In this document: positions 33,025-43,673 of the stretch, piece after piece | Layout of the letters: every line of letters starts with the position of its first letter | Numbering within the stretch: the stretch's first letter is position 1 | From: Oleoguttula mirabilis | Lineage: Eukaryota; Ascomycota; Dothideomycetes; Mycosphaerellales; Teratosphaeriaceae | Assembly: GCA_035135055.1 (NCBI GenBank) | Contig: JAVFHQ010000044.1 | Coordinates: 62,001-126,000, forward strand | Length of the DNA stretch: 64,000 nt | Direction of reading: 5' to 3' | The notes under the pieces: generated by a model | The model's database searches: none | Told to the model about the DNA's origin: nothing | What the model saw: the letters and a program-made list of their open reading frames with translations, nothing else | Program-made: the position numbers and the translations under genes

Positions 33025-34687
33025 ATGGCTACCGTCGATGCAGAGAAGAAAGGCAGCACAGGGTTCGATATCGATATGGCACACATCAAAAGAGACAAGG
33101 ATGGCTTGCCACTGGTACCGCAACCGACTGACGACCCGCTCGACCCTCTCAATTGGCATCCATGGATCAAGCTCCTGGTGCTGTTCGAGGTGTCTGTGTT
33201 CACTTTGCTGACTCTTCTGAGTACGTTGTACAAATGGAGGGAACCGTCAGGCGAGGGAGAGACATCTGCTGACCTTTCTGCTCATGGCCATAGGCGCTTC
33301 CGTGATCACTCCGACATTCCAAGTCCTGTCCGAGTACCTGCACAGAGGCATGCCGCAGACGGCGTACATCACAAGCATCTTCGTACTCTTTGGTGGTTGC
33401 TCGGCCGTCCTCTGGAATCCTGTTGCGAACGTGTACGGTCGGAGGCCTGTCTATATCACCAGCCTCGTTGCTTGTATCGCCTTCCTGGTCGCCTCTGGAG
33501 CCGCAAGAAGCTATAGCGAACTCCTGGCCTTTCGCGCGCTGAACGGCTTCTTTGGTGGCGTGTCACTGAGCCTAGGAAGCGCTACGGTTTGTGATATGTT
33601 CTTTGAGCATGAGCGAGGACGCTACCTCGGGATCTACACCCTTTCACTGATAACGGGAGGCCATCTTGCTCCCGTCATAGGGGGCTATATCGAGAGGAAC
33701 TTGACGTGGCGTTGTAAGTCCGCTGCATGGAGCAGCATCCCGAACTAAGCACGTGCTGCCTCCTCTCTTATGTAGGGTGTCTCTACATCAGCGCGATGCT
33801 GCTCTCGCCGCTTCTGCCTCTCTCCCTGCTCACTCTACCAGAAACGCTGTACTCCCGCCGTACAGACGACAAGGAGACCCGGCACGCAGTCTCATGGAAG
33901 CAGAACCTGATGCTCCACCGCACATTCCATCGAGTGCGCCGTCTGCATCTGATCGACTTCGTGAGACCATGGCAGATGCTGAGATACCCGAGCACATTGC
34001 TGCCGACTCTGTACTACTCCGCCAGCTTCGCATACGGCTCGATCATGTTCGTTATCACCTCGGCATCCATATTCGGCCGGAAGTACTACTTCAAACCGTA
34101 CCAGACCAGGCTCCTATTGGGCATCCGTTGACAGTAGGGAGCATCTTGAGTGAGCTCCTCGCAGGTGGATTCTCGGACTGGATCAGCAAGAAGCGGGCCC
34201 TGCAGCGTGGTGGCAAAAGGAAGCCAGAGGACCGTCTGCTGGCACTGGCACCAGCATTCGTGCTGCTGCCTCTCGGCATCATTGTGGAAGGCGTCTGTAT
34301 ACAGCACAGGACGCACTGGAGCGGAGTCGGCATGGGGATTGGCATTGCAAGCTGTGACCTGCAGGTGCAGACAACAGTCGTCTATGCCTATATGGCAGAG
34401 GTGAGTAGCAGCTTTCTGAACGTCGCTCGCAGGAGCTAATGCTGCTACAGTGCCACAGGGCGCAAGCGGCCGAGATCGGACTACTGCTGAGCCTCTGCAG
34501 GGCGGTGTTCTCGTTCTGCATAGGCTTCTACGCCTTTTCTTTGGGCGAGAGGATTGGTTTCCAAGATGCTTGGATCACTTTCGCGTTCATCATTGTGGCA
34601 CTGTCGCTTCCAGTCTTAGCTCTGTTATTTGTCGGCGAGAGGTGGCGGCATCATTTTGGTGCGTTGGAGTTCGGTAGAAATCCATAG
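33025..34687 (+). pseudogene. MFS transporter, copy 2, with one-base frameshift
   Basis: Exons 33025-33220, 33294-33713, 33776-34400 and 34451-34687. The protein follows the same plan as the upstream copy: DPLDPLNWHPWIKLLVL, FQVLSEYLHRGMPQTAYI, GRRPVYI (motif A), RALNGFFGG, LTLPETLYSRR and a C-terminal FCIGFYAFSLGERIGF. Near 34126 the frame breaks: YQTRLLLGI is followed by a stop in frame, and the family continuation PLTVGSILSELLAGGFSDW is found one base away. One missing C would restore a 492-codon frame, and total exon length is exactly one base short of a multiple of three. The remaining sequence is otherwise well conserved with intact splice sites, so a young pseudogene or a sequencing/assembly error are both possible. 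Confidence 0.75.
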
Positions 34688-36665
34688 AAGGGAATGAGAG
34701 GAACCTGGAGATCAATTCTCAGCAGTTGCATCGTCACAGCGGCTCCCCATGGCAGCTGACCGTGGTCGAACTCCAATCCCCAAAAACGTGAGGATCTTAC
34801 TGCACCTCTGATGACAACGCTAGGTTGGTGTAGTGTCATTGGTGGTTTCGCGGGTCGCCATCAAGACAGTCGTCGGCAAGGAATTGTACCTGGGCCCCTC
34901 TGTCGCCCCAGTTGACATCACGCGCGATGACCTCCCCGTCTCCTCCCTGCTGGCTGCGGACGTATGTGACTATGTTTCCCAGAACACAAACATCAGCAGC
35001 ATACGGTCCAAGGGGCTTAAAGTTGGTGCACTTGGTTCATCATCACTACAAGCAATCGTAGGCCTTTCCAGCCATAGTTTGCATATGCTTGGCAGTTTTC
35101 CGATGCTACGATCCGGGCTCACAATGTAGTCGCTACGGTGGTGTGTCGTATCGGGTCAAGGTAGCTCTTCTCTGGAAACGCTCCGTCTACAGGGCGGCAC
35201 GCGATCTCTTGCACACGCGCTGCCATACAGCCATAGTCGGAGTTGCTCGGGATGAGCCCGACAGGCAATGTACACATTTGGTCGTGTCGCCGTGACATTA
35301 GCTCGCTCAATCGACCACGCTCTCACGCCGTCAGCCAATCTTTGTTCTGGCCGAGAACGCGAAAGATCGTCCATGGCTTTGCTTGCGTACGCAGCTTGAC
35401 AGCCTCGTGATTTCCCAGTGATGCTGTGGCTGTGGCAGCCGTAATTGAGGCAGTCTTTCAGACTGAGGCTTCAGTGCTCATGCACGATGCAACGCTTGCG
35501 CGGCTATGGACCCATATGCGCATTTCGGACGCGTGACGCGCACCTGGTGAAGTTGCCAAAAGGTGCCATATCGAGATTCGCCACGCTGTGGGCTCAAACT
35601 TCCAAGCCTCAAAGCCTCATCAATCCCAGGCGTCGGCACGTTGTTCGGCATGGCGGGTTCCGTGTGGTTAATAAGTCACACAGCAGTTCCCGATGCCACG
35701 GCAAAGATGCCTGCTGCTCTTCCGCTGGTGGAACGGTGGGACGGTGGAAGGGCAAGCTTCAAGCTCGGCAGGTCTCTGTCTAGACCAGTAGCGGCAGTTG
35801 CAAGCGTTTCAGGCGTTTCAAGAGCGCAAGGCACGCTTTTCAGAAGCACTGCAATGTCAAGTTGTCAACACAAGCACAACGGCACGCCCGCAAACTCTAC
35901 GCAGACGTCCACGCGCACGACCCGGATTGCGCCAATAGGGCCAATAGGCGATGCCCAGCCGCGACTCTCCTGCACCGAATTTAGGGGACCCGGCCTAGCT
36001 CATTTCACCGCAGATCTCCAACTAAAGGAGCTTCCAAGTTCCTCGCCAAAGCCTTTGAAGGAGCTTCGAAGTTCGATGGCCTCGGGAGCTGCTCCAGTCC
36101 TTTTCCCCTTGGCTTTCATTGTTCTCAGCTCCCGCGACATTGCGCCTCTCGCCGGCTGCCTACATTGTCCGACGCCACTACCTCACTATGAACTAGCATT
36201 GATATCGGAATAGGCGCACGACCCGGCCCGCCCCAGGACCAGCTAAAATAGTAGAATCCATCTTCTCCACCCCGCTGCCCGCAAGGCTCAAGCCTCAAGC
36301 ACGGGCGACGGCCAGATTCAACGAACGCGTGGGTGCGTGCTCCTCCTGGAGACGGCTCGTGTCGGGCACTTGACCTCTGGCTGCTTCACTGCTTCCCACT
36401 CGGCCTGGCAGCTTCTCGTCTCGCTATCAGCGTTGGTTCATGCGTCTACCATCTTACTGCGATGGACTGAGCGAGTTGGTGCTTTCAAAGTCCGATCTCT
36501 GCCAGCAGCATTGTCAGGGTAGATGCTACTGGACACCACCACCCAACGTACATATCTCAAGCAGGAGCTTGAACTAGAGTGCTGGTCACTGGATGCCGGA
36601 GGATAGGCGCTCGCAGTGAGCAAGAGCCGGAAACACAACCCAAGAGCCCCACGCAATCGCCATCC
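34688..36665. other. gene-poor interval
   Basis: Almost 2 kb without a supported gene. It includes short local duplications such as AATAGGGCCAATAGG near 35935. An open frame at about 35563-36213 has no family signal. The right end is the presumed promoter of the HSF-type gene. Confidence 0.4.
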
Positions 36666-38660
36666 ATGGCGGCAGTCGGGCAGCCATTGAGCAGGAGTCC
36701 GTTCCAAGGCGGATCGCACAGCTTCATCCACGGACCTGTCAAGAGCATCCCTATCCTGCCATCAGCGGCTGCTACATCCGCCAGTTCGGGCGAGGCAATG
36801 GACGTTGGCCAGTCGCAGACGGCGTCAACTGCGCTGATGGGCCCGCCTGCGCTCAGCAGTCCCAATGGCGAGAGGCCACAGGAGCATTATTCGCATACAC
36901 ATCATGAACAGCAGCATTCAGTCAATGGAGGACCAAGTCAGCCGGTCGGCGCAGCTGCTGCGGCACAGCAACCCAAGGTCGTGCAGACCGCATTCATTCA
37001 CAAGCTTTACAAGTAGGCGCATCCATTCGATGCAATGCTGTCGCAGATTCGCTAACCAGTCTACAGCATGTTAGAAGACCAAAGCATACAGCACCTGATC
37101 TCATGGGCCAATACCAATGAGAGCTTTGTCATGTCGCCCTCTTCAGAATTCTCGAAAGTTTTAGCGTATGTCGATCCAAACGCTATCCCACGTGGTATCG
37201 CATGGGTTACAGTATTAGGTGCTAATGCGAGTCAGGCAATACTTCAAGCATACAAACATATCATCCTTCGTCAGGCAGCTCAACATGTACGGCTTTCATA
37301 AAGGTATCTTGCCCTTATCAGCCCAACGTTCGGTCTCTCGACGCACGGACCCTTGCTGACCTCACCTCCAGTAAGCGATGTCTTTCACACAGGCTCACCA
37401 GAAGCACCACTCTGGGAGTTTAAGCATGGCGGTGGCAACTTCAAGCGCGGCGACCTTGTTGGCTTGCGAGAGATCAAGCGAAGAGCGTCCCGACATGCGC
37501 TCACCCACCGCGACCCGTTCTCCACAGGCGCGCCAAAGATGCCGGCGCCAGTGCAGCCGGGTACTCCGCTCGAGCAGATGCCGGACCCGGTCGAAGCACG
37601 TCTGGGAATACTCGAATGGAACCAGCAAGATCTGTATGCGAGGCTCGCTCGCACCGAGGACGCCTATGCAGCCATGGCTACCAAGTGTCAGACCCTGCTC
37701 GAAGGCCTGACCAAGTGCCACCACTGGAACCAAGAGCTTTCGTCTCATCTGTTGGTTCTGGTGCCGGACCCGGAGAACCCAGTGCATCGGGACGTCTACG
37801 CCATGCGCCACGACATTGCGCGTCAAATGGATCACCTGAGGGCTGTAGACGACCCACAGGAGTCGCTTTTCGCCAACAAGCACTCTTTCTTCCAGAACAA
37901 CGCGATGCCAATGGAGCCGGCGCTTCCCACGTCGCCTCGTCAGCGTCCGTTCGATGAGTCGCGTCGGCCCTCACTGCAAGCAACCAGCAGGCCGAACTCC
38001 TTCCGCGCTCCGGTGCCAAATCATCTCCAGGTGTCTCCGCGGCGCTACGGGTCAATCGGGACTGGCGGCGCAGCTTACTCGCCAACTTCTTCACGGCAAA
38101 ACTACCCACCACCGCCGCCGCCACCACAGCCGCAGCAGCCACATCCGCTATCGAACATGGCGTCTCCGCCCGGCATGTTGCGCCGCCACACGTCAGCCGA
38201 CATCCGCGTGCACAGCTGGCAAGGCAACCAGCCGCCGGCCCAGTACAACCACGGCGGCTCGCCCTATGCCTCCGGCCAGTCCTCGACCGCCTACCCGTCC
38301 TCGCCGCGCGCCACCGCCTACCCAGCGGACCAGCAACTGCACGACGCGCTCGCCCAGTACGAGCTACCGCGCGCCTCGCACGCCGGCGGCTCGCGCCAAC
38401 CATCGCCGCCGCCGCCGCACCATGATTCCGGCGTGCCGTCGTTCAACAGCAGCTTCGGCACCTACGCGAACCCCAACGACGCCGGCTGGCAGCTTCCCGG
38501 CGCCCGGTATCCCTTCAGGGGCCTCGAGACTCCCGGCCCGCCGACCAGGCGCAGCAGTATGGCGAGCAATGTGCACTCGCTGCTGAACCCGGCGGATACG
38601 GCCGAGCGGGAGGGTGAGGACGAGGGGCCTGAAGAGCGCAATAAGCGGAAACGACTATAA
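36666..38660 (+). CDS. SFL1: HSF-type transcription factor (Sfl1-like)
   Basis: Four exons: 36666-37012, 37067-37165, 37236-37303 and 37372-38660; 600 residues. All three introns (54, 70, 68 bp) fall in the DNA-binding domain, and splicing restores its conserved run: FIHKLYNMLEDQSIQHLISW, SEFSKVLAQYFKHTNISSF, VRQLNMYGFHKVSDVFH, WEFKHGGGNFKRGDL (about residues 108-225), including the recognition helix. A coiled-coil segment follows (about 265-320: RLGILEWNQQDLYARLARTE), then a long Pro/Ser/Gln-rich region. The position of the domain after a 105-residue Ala/Gln-rich N-terminus and the linker suit Sfl1/Hsf-like regulators rather than canonical Hsf1. The start is the first in-frame ATG; the frame extends upstream only from a GTG. 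Sfl1 naming is by architecture and moderately sure. Confidence 0.87.
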
Positions 38661-39438
38661 TGAGATGCAGCACCCGCTCGATCCTTTGGAGAGATGAGTA
38701 TATGTTAGACTTACCCTTCTTGGATACCCCCGGTTTTCCCCTTCGATTTCGGCGAGCATAGATTAGCCTGTTGGAGGACTCTGTGGGCGAGTGAGTGGGT
38801 TGGTGGACTAGCAGTGAAGCACGTTGGCCTTGTGGTGTATTTAGAGCACCGAGGCCGCCGAATGCAAATGCTGCATACAGAGCAGCAGCACCTTGACCAA
38901 ACCTCAGCATCCGTCTCGTCTCGCAGCCGCAGTCGCAGCGAAGGTAGGCGGGCCGACCGTTCCGCCACGTTGTGATGAACAACCGGTTTCGCGCCATGTT
39001 GGGCTTTCGCTTGAGCCGCTCTCCCGTACCTGTTTATCAACGTACCCTGGGGGTGTCATATTGCGATGCCCGCACAAGCATACCGTTTACATGTTTCATA
39101 TCACTCTCCATGTACATCACGTCGTTCTCCACCGAGCGAGGGTGCAGCCGCACGGTCCGCTGGAGCAGCAGTAGGAGCAGGAGCACAAGCCTATGGTCGG
39201 GATTGAGACTCTGCTGGAGCCTTACAGCTTTTTGTACTGATACACACCCGTAAATCCTGATGCACTACATTTACATCATGTTCCCGCGCCTCGCTGGCCC
39301 AATTTGCATCGCCGAACGCCCGCTACTGATCATCACCCTCGCATCCTGCGCCCTTGGCCAGCTAGAGGTCGAGGTCGAGGCTTCCATACTGCCGAGCGCG
39401 TCTGCCGTTGACGTCGGTCTCGGGACGATGTGCTGCTC
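38661..39438. other. convergent 3' spacer
   Basis: 778 bp between converging genes; no supported gene or element. Confidence 0.35.
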
Positions 39439-40012
39439 CTAGACAATCATCTGCGCGACGCCCTGCCCGCCGAGGGTCTTGCTGTTGACAAAGGCTTGGC
39501 CGCGCACGCCGGCCAGGGCGTAGAAGATGGCGGCCAGCAGGAGGAAGACGGCGCAGGCGACCAGCGAGGTGGTGGCGGCGATGAGGGAGAGCCACTGGAT
39601 GATGGAGAGGGCGAGGTAGATGGCGGCGCGCATGTAGTTGGTCTCGAAGCGGCGGATGAAGGCGTCGAAGCCGGGCGAGGTCGGGCAGATGCGGAGGAGG
39701 AGGGGGATTTCGATGAAGAGGACGATGAAGCAGGAGACGCTGGGGTGGGCTGTTAGTATGGCGTGCACCAAGGAGGGTGGGTAGGGTGGGCATAGGCGGG
39801 TCGTACAGGCAGAAGACGCTGAACAGGATGACCCAGTGGAAGTGGAAGATGTTGGCGATGCCCAGCGCGAAGCAGAGGATTACGCAGAGCACGCCCGTCC
39901 TGTGTATCGTATCAGCATATTGCGCCGGCCCTCTCTTGTCTTCCCCGTGTCCGCCATACCATTGCCCGTAGATACTGAAGTTCCGCGACCGCAACTCCTC
40001 CGAGATCGTCAT
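39439..40012 (-). CDS. TVP18: Golgi membrane protein TVP18
   Basis: Small four-helix membrane protein of late Golgi (Tlg2) vesicles. Three exons: 40012-39960, 39899-39807 and 39739-39439 (introns 60 and 67 bp); 148 residues, the family's usual size. Spliced landmarks: SRNFSIYGQWTGVLCVIL, ALGIANIF, CLVSCFIVLFIEIPLLL, RICPTSPGFDAFIRRF, NYMRAAIYLALSIIQWLSL and the C-terminal GSKTLGGQGVAQMIV-like end (here NSKTLGGQGVAQMIV). The introns sit at GQ-W and L-VSC. Its precise role in vesicle traffic is unknown even in yeast. Confidence 0.94.
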
Positions 40013-40418
40013 GGTGCGTGAGCTTCAGTGGTCTCGATTGCGATTGTGGCAGAGCGGTGGTGGTGTTGGGCGTCGGGCTTATTGAGCGTGGAGTCGGCCG
40101 GACGCTTTGTTGATGGGGTGTAGCGTCGTGTAGTGTAGCCCGTCTCGAGCTTCGAGTCGCACACGCCGTTTCGATCAGATCAAGTAGTATGAGATATGGA
40201 GCTTGCGACACACCACACCACGGCATCCGCGTCGCGACTTCCCCATAAGCGTAACGAGGGAAACATTTCAGGGTCTGAAGTGACGCTAGCTCAATCCGGC
40301 GCGGTGGCGTCGACGGCTACGTGTTGAGACGCAGTCATGTACTTTGCGAATGTTACGGTGCAGGATGGATACATGGGTTGAGCCTATAGAGCTAGCTAAA
40401 GTGGCGACTAAACACCCC
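40013..40418. other. spacer, TVP18 promoter region
   Basis: 406 bp between two minus-strand genes; nothing else recognised. Confidence 0.35.
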
Positions 40419-41417
40419 TCACCCAAACCTCGCCCTCGCCAACTCCCGCAACATATCAACCGTCTTATCCTCCTTCCGCCGATACTCCGCCATCCGCTCC
40501 CCCCGCTCCTCGGCCCTCGCCCGCAACATTTCCTCCTTGCGAATCTCCCGCTCGTTCTTCCGCCGGCCCTGCGCCTTGATCTCCGCCTTGACACTATCCA
40601 CCCCATCCTCTCCCATCAAATCCTTATCGCCCACTTCCTCCACGCCACCGCCCCCCTCTTTAGCCTCAGCGAAGCTGCGGTTCGCCGCGGCATTCTCGCG
40701 CTTCTTCTCCAGCTGGCGCTCACGCGAACCGGGCTCTGCGCGGGGTGCGAGCTCGTCCAGCCGGTCTTTCTGGGATTGACGGTCGAGTTTGCGCTCGTGG
40801 CGGATATCGGCTATGCGTCCTTCGCGGTCCTCGTCTGCGAGCTCGCGTTTGTGTTGGAGGTCTTGCATGCCGGGTACCGTTGGGCCCATGCGTCTGCGCG
40901 CCGTCTCTGGCAACGCCGGTCCATAGCCATCTTCTCCATCCTCATCTCCATCCCCATCCTCGCTCGCTTGCCCTTCTGCAGCCACCAGCGAAGCACGTCT
41001 CGGTCCCGCAGGCTCAATAGCCGGCCGAGACGCTTGCCGTGCGTCCGCCTTCGCCTTCGTATCCGGATCATACCAACCCTCAGCCAGCTCGCCGCGGTTC
41101 CATTTCCCCAAAAAGCTCTTCCACCTCCCCTTCACCTCATCCTCGCTTAGCTCATCCAGATCCAGCTGCTTCTGGATGTCAAGGTAGTCGGCAAACACCG
41201 CCCTATAGCTGTCGAAGTCCTGTTTGTGGAGGTGGTGCGCATGCAACGGTAGCCGGACTTTGGTTGTCGGTTTGCTGTGGTAGTGACGGTGTTGTGAGTG
41301 CCGGTGTGGTGACCGTGAGCGGTGCCGCTTCACATCGTGTTGTTTGTGATGGTCGCGAGGTGAGCGCGACCTCTTCCGAGAGAGTGTCTGGTCGTGGCGG
41401 TCCGACGCCGAATCCAT
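40419..41417 (-). CDS. conserved basic/acidic nuclear protein, RS-like N-terminus
   Basis: Single exon, 332 residues, ATG start. The N-terminus (1-50) is Arg/Ser/His-rich (RKRSRSP, HRSRSPHRHSQHRH), like RS domains of splicing-associated proteins and likely nuclear. The best conserved-looking part is the central FDSYRAVFADYLDIQKQLDLDEL followed by GRWKSFLGKWNRGELAEGWYDP (about 65-125), a block I know from uncharacterised eukaryotic proteins with RS-like tails. YGPALP and a strongly charged helical C-terminus (KRELADEDREGRIADIRHE, EKKRENAAANRSFAEAK) follow. No enzymatic motif. A role in pre-mRNA processing is inference from composition. Confidence 0.75.
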   Translation of the reverse strand: MDSASDRHDQTLSRKRSRSPRDHHKQHDVKRHRSRSPHRHSQHRHYHSKPTTKVRLPLHAHHLHKQDFDSYRAVFADYLDIQKQLDLDELSEDEVKGRWKSFLGKWNRGELAEGWYDPDTKAKADARQASRPAIEPAGPRRASLVAAEGQASEDGDGDEDGEDGYGPALPETARRRMGPTVPGMQDLQHKRELADEDREGRIADIRHERKLDRQSQKDRLDELAPRAEPGSRERQLEKKRENAAANRSFAEAKEGGGGVEEVGDKDLMGEDGVDSVKAEIKAQGRRKNEREIRKEEMLRARAEERGERMAEYRRKEDKTVDMLRELARARFG

Positions 41418-41844
41418 CTTGATGTTGCTTTGGGGACGGGTTTCGGTTCGAGACGCGGATATGGCCGCGCGCTTTGCATGGGGAAGGCACGGTCACGTGG
41501 GGAGAAAGCGGTGCGGCAAAAAATAATGTGAGTCCGCTACGTACAGGTAGTGCTGAAATACAGGTTCCACTTCTCACACGCATGTATCAAGAGTTTCTGG
41601 TCACCTCTGTGCAAGTACTGGATGTCCGAAAGACCAGACAGTACGCCTATGCACCGACACACCATCTTCCCGCAAACACTCATAAAGCAGCGGTAAACGC
41701 ACTGTTCGCAGGATTCAGCCAGTTCCGACGACCCAGGGACCGTGGACCGTGGGCCTCGTGCCATAACGCCAACGCCACCCAGCTTGACAACACACCCGAA
41801 GGGGTGCCGCCCTCCAACTAATAGCTACCTAGCCTCGTGACCAT
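41418..41844. other. intergenic region
   Basis: 427 bp; the right part may be the 3' flank of a small minus-strand frame, the left the promoter of the RS-like gene. Confidence 0.3.
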
Positions 41845-42123
41845 TCATAGGCTATGCCTCACCGCCTGACGGCTCCCGTACGATCGCCGCCGAGCAGCAA
41901 CCAGCTTTGCGTCTGCGCGCTCAACTTCCTCGGGTTTCGTGCTAGGCCGCCGGTACGGTCGTGCCGCCACGTTGAGTGCCATAGCGGAGAGGGACGAGAC
42001 AGCCCAGAGCGCGAAGATGATTGAGAAGCCCTCCATGTGCTCGCGGGGAACAGGGGGTAGGTGCGGCTCGTCGGTTCTGTTGGTAATCTTGCTGCGGGTG
42101 GCGACTGGTCGGATGTAGGACAT
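41845..42123 (-). CDS. possible small one-pass membrane protein
   Basis: ATG-initiated 92-residue frame. A short Pro-rich start is followed by one hydrophobic segment, GFSIIFALWAVSSLSAMAL (about residues 32-50), and a basic, Arg/Lys-rich tail, which would suit a tail-inside membrane protein. There is no family I recognise, and no neighbouring exons were found. Composition resembles a real coding stretch more than flanking frames do, but chance cannot be excluded. Confidence 0.4.
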   Translation of the reverse strand: MSYIRPVATRSKITNRTDEPHLPPVPREHMEGFSIIFALWAVSSLSAMALNVAARPYRRPSTKPEEVERADAKLVAARRRSYGSRQAVRHSL

Positions 42124-43673
42124 GTAGATCCCAGCCTCCCAGCGCTGTACCGGCTGGTGATCGCGCGGCAGTGGCTATTCGTAGGCTGTGCACAGCGAAG
42201 GGCTAGCTAGGGGATCGAAGGACTTGTATGGCTGCTTCTGCGGTCTTGATGACTCGCTATCCGGTCCGCATTCGCGTCTTGGCAGCCACTATGCCGCACG
42301 TAAACTGTTGAAGAACATTGCAATTTGCGAGGAGTGGTGCGTGTCGTGTAAGAAATGGAGCAAGTGGAACGAACACCTACTGACCGTAGCTGTGCCCCCC
42401 GAGGTATGGCGCCGTATATGCCGCAGTCCTGTGATCGCCTCTCTTGGTTTGGCATTATACTTGTGCTGCTCTGGCAGCTATGCAGCCAGAATGGCCACTA
42501 CTCACGCGCCTGCCACCTCGCTGGCGTGCGGGTCAGGGATGGTAGTCCCTCACGATTTCGAATGGGATGCGGCATTTCGGACGTCTCTTGCTTTGAGCGA
42601 TATATCGGCATGTGAGAGCTTCCTCGTGAGGAATGCGTGATTTCTGGCAGCACATGAGCGCTCATCCAATCTAGCTTCACCTTCCGCGCAACGGGTTGCG
42701 TCTCTTCCTTGGGGATGCTCTACCGATGTGAGCCCCGCGGTCACAGTATCACTGCTGGCATCTGCTGCACTGGTGATTGACTGCAGAACATCGGCTCTGA
42801 TGCCATCGAAGGTCTGAGAGCCTGAGGTGGGAGGGGATGCTGCTCACTGCGCCACTTGCCATTGGTCGAGGTACGGGTGCGGGGCGAAGCACGACTTATG
42901 GACTTTGTGCCGACGTCAGGCTCGATACGGCGATACCGCGCCTTCTATGAGCAGGCTAAAACTATGACATTGACTCTTTGAGATCGCACCTGATCGAGAT
43001 TCATGTTTTCATACCGCATCCTAAAGAGATGACCATAGCGAGAAGAAGCGTGCGGTTGCTCACGAACTCTTCGTGGTGACAGAATTGATATGCCGCGGGA
43101 AAGCGAGGGCTAGGACGTCAGCTAGCGGTATATAGCGTCGATCGGCTGTGCAGAGAAACAGGGCCAATGCCAGGCGCCGAAGAAAGCGTCATTCGTACCT
43201 CAAACACTTAAAGGTCTGATGACAACCATCTGCCTGCCGTGCTTGATCAACGTCCATACCGACCACTGTGTCATGCTGAGCAGAGTTGTCATTGCTTCCA
43301 CCACCGAGACGACATACAACACACTCAACCCAAGGTAAGCTGAGGACATTGTTGCCGTTGCCGCGTACCATATGCAGCCCATCTGCAGGGACAGGCTCGA
43401 GGTCCTGCACAGGCAAGACCTGGTAAGAGAAGGAGCCCCGAGCGGTCAAAGGGCGGCCAACCATAGTGGGAGTGGTATATGTACAGCTCTTGTACCCTCG
43501 AACCTCGAAGCACCCTCTCGTGGTCCTCTCATCCCACGGCTTATTGCGTGCTTCGTACTCGCAGACTCACAGCAGAACCTTAAGGCCAGCAGTAGCAGCC
43601 ACGACACTAACCAGTCCACCAGTTCTTCCTCCTCGATCTTCATCCCCGGTTGATCACCACCACCCTCACCACC
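42124..43673. other. gene-poor interval
   Basis: 1.5 kb without a confident gene. A 60-residue minus-strand frame at 43200-43382 is hydrophobic (AYLGLSVLYVVSVVEAMTTL) and could be a remnant exon of a membrane protein, but no partner exons were found. The right end is the AIM21 promoter. Confidence 0.4.

Noticed and set aside
26438..34687. A full biosynthetic gene cluster
   Set aside because: No backbone synthase, P450 or pathway regulator is visible within the window; reported only as an accessory neighbourhood.
43200..43382. Hydrophobic 60-residue frame as a membrane-protein gene
   Set aside because: No partner exons, family motif or plausible promoter; kept only as a note in the interval.
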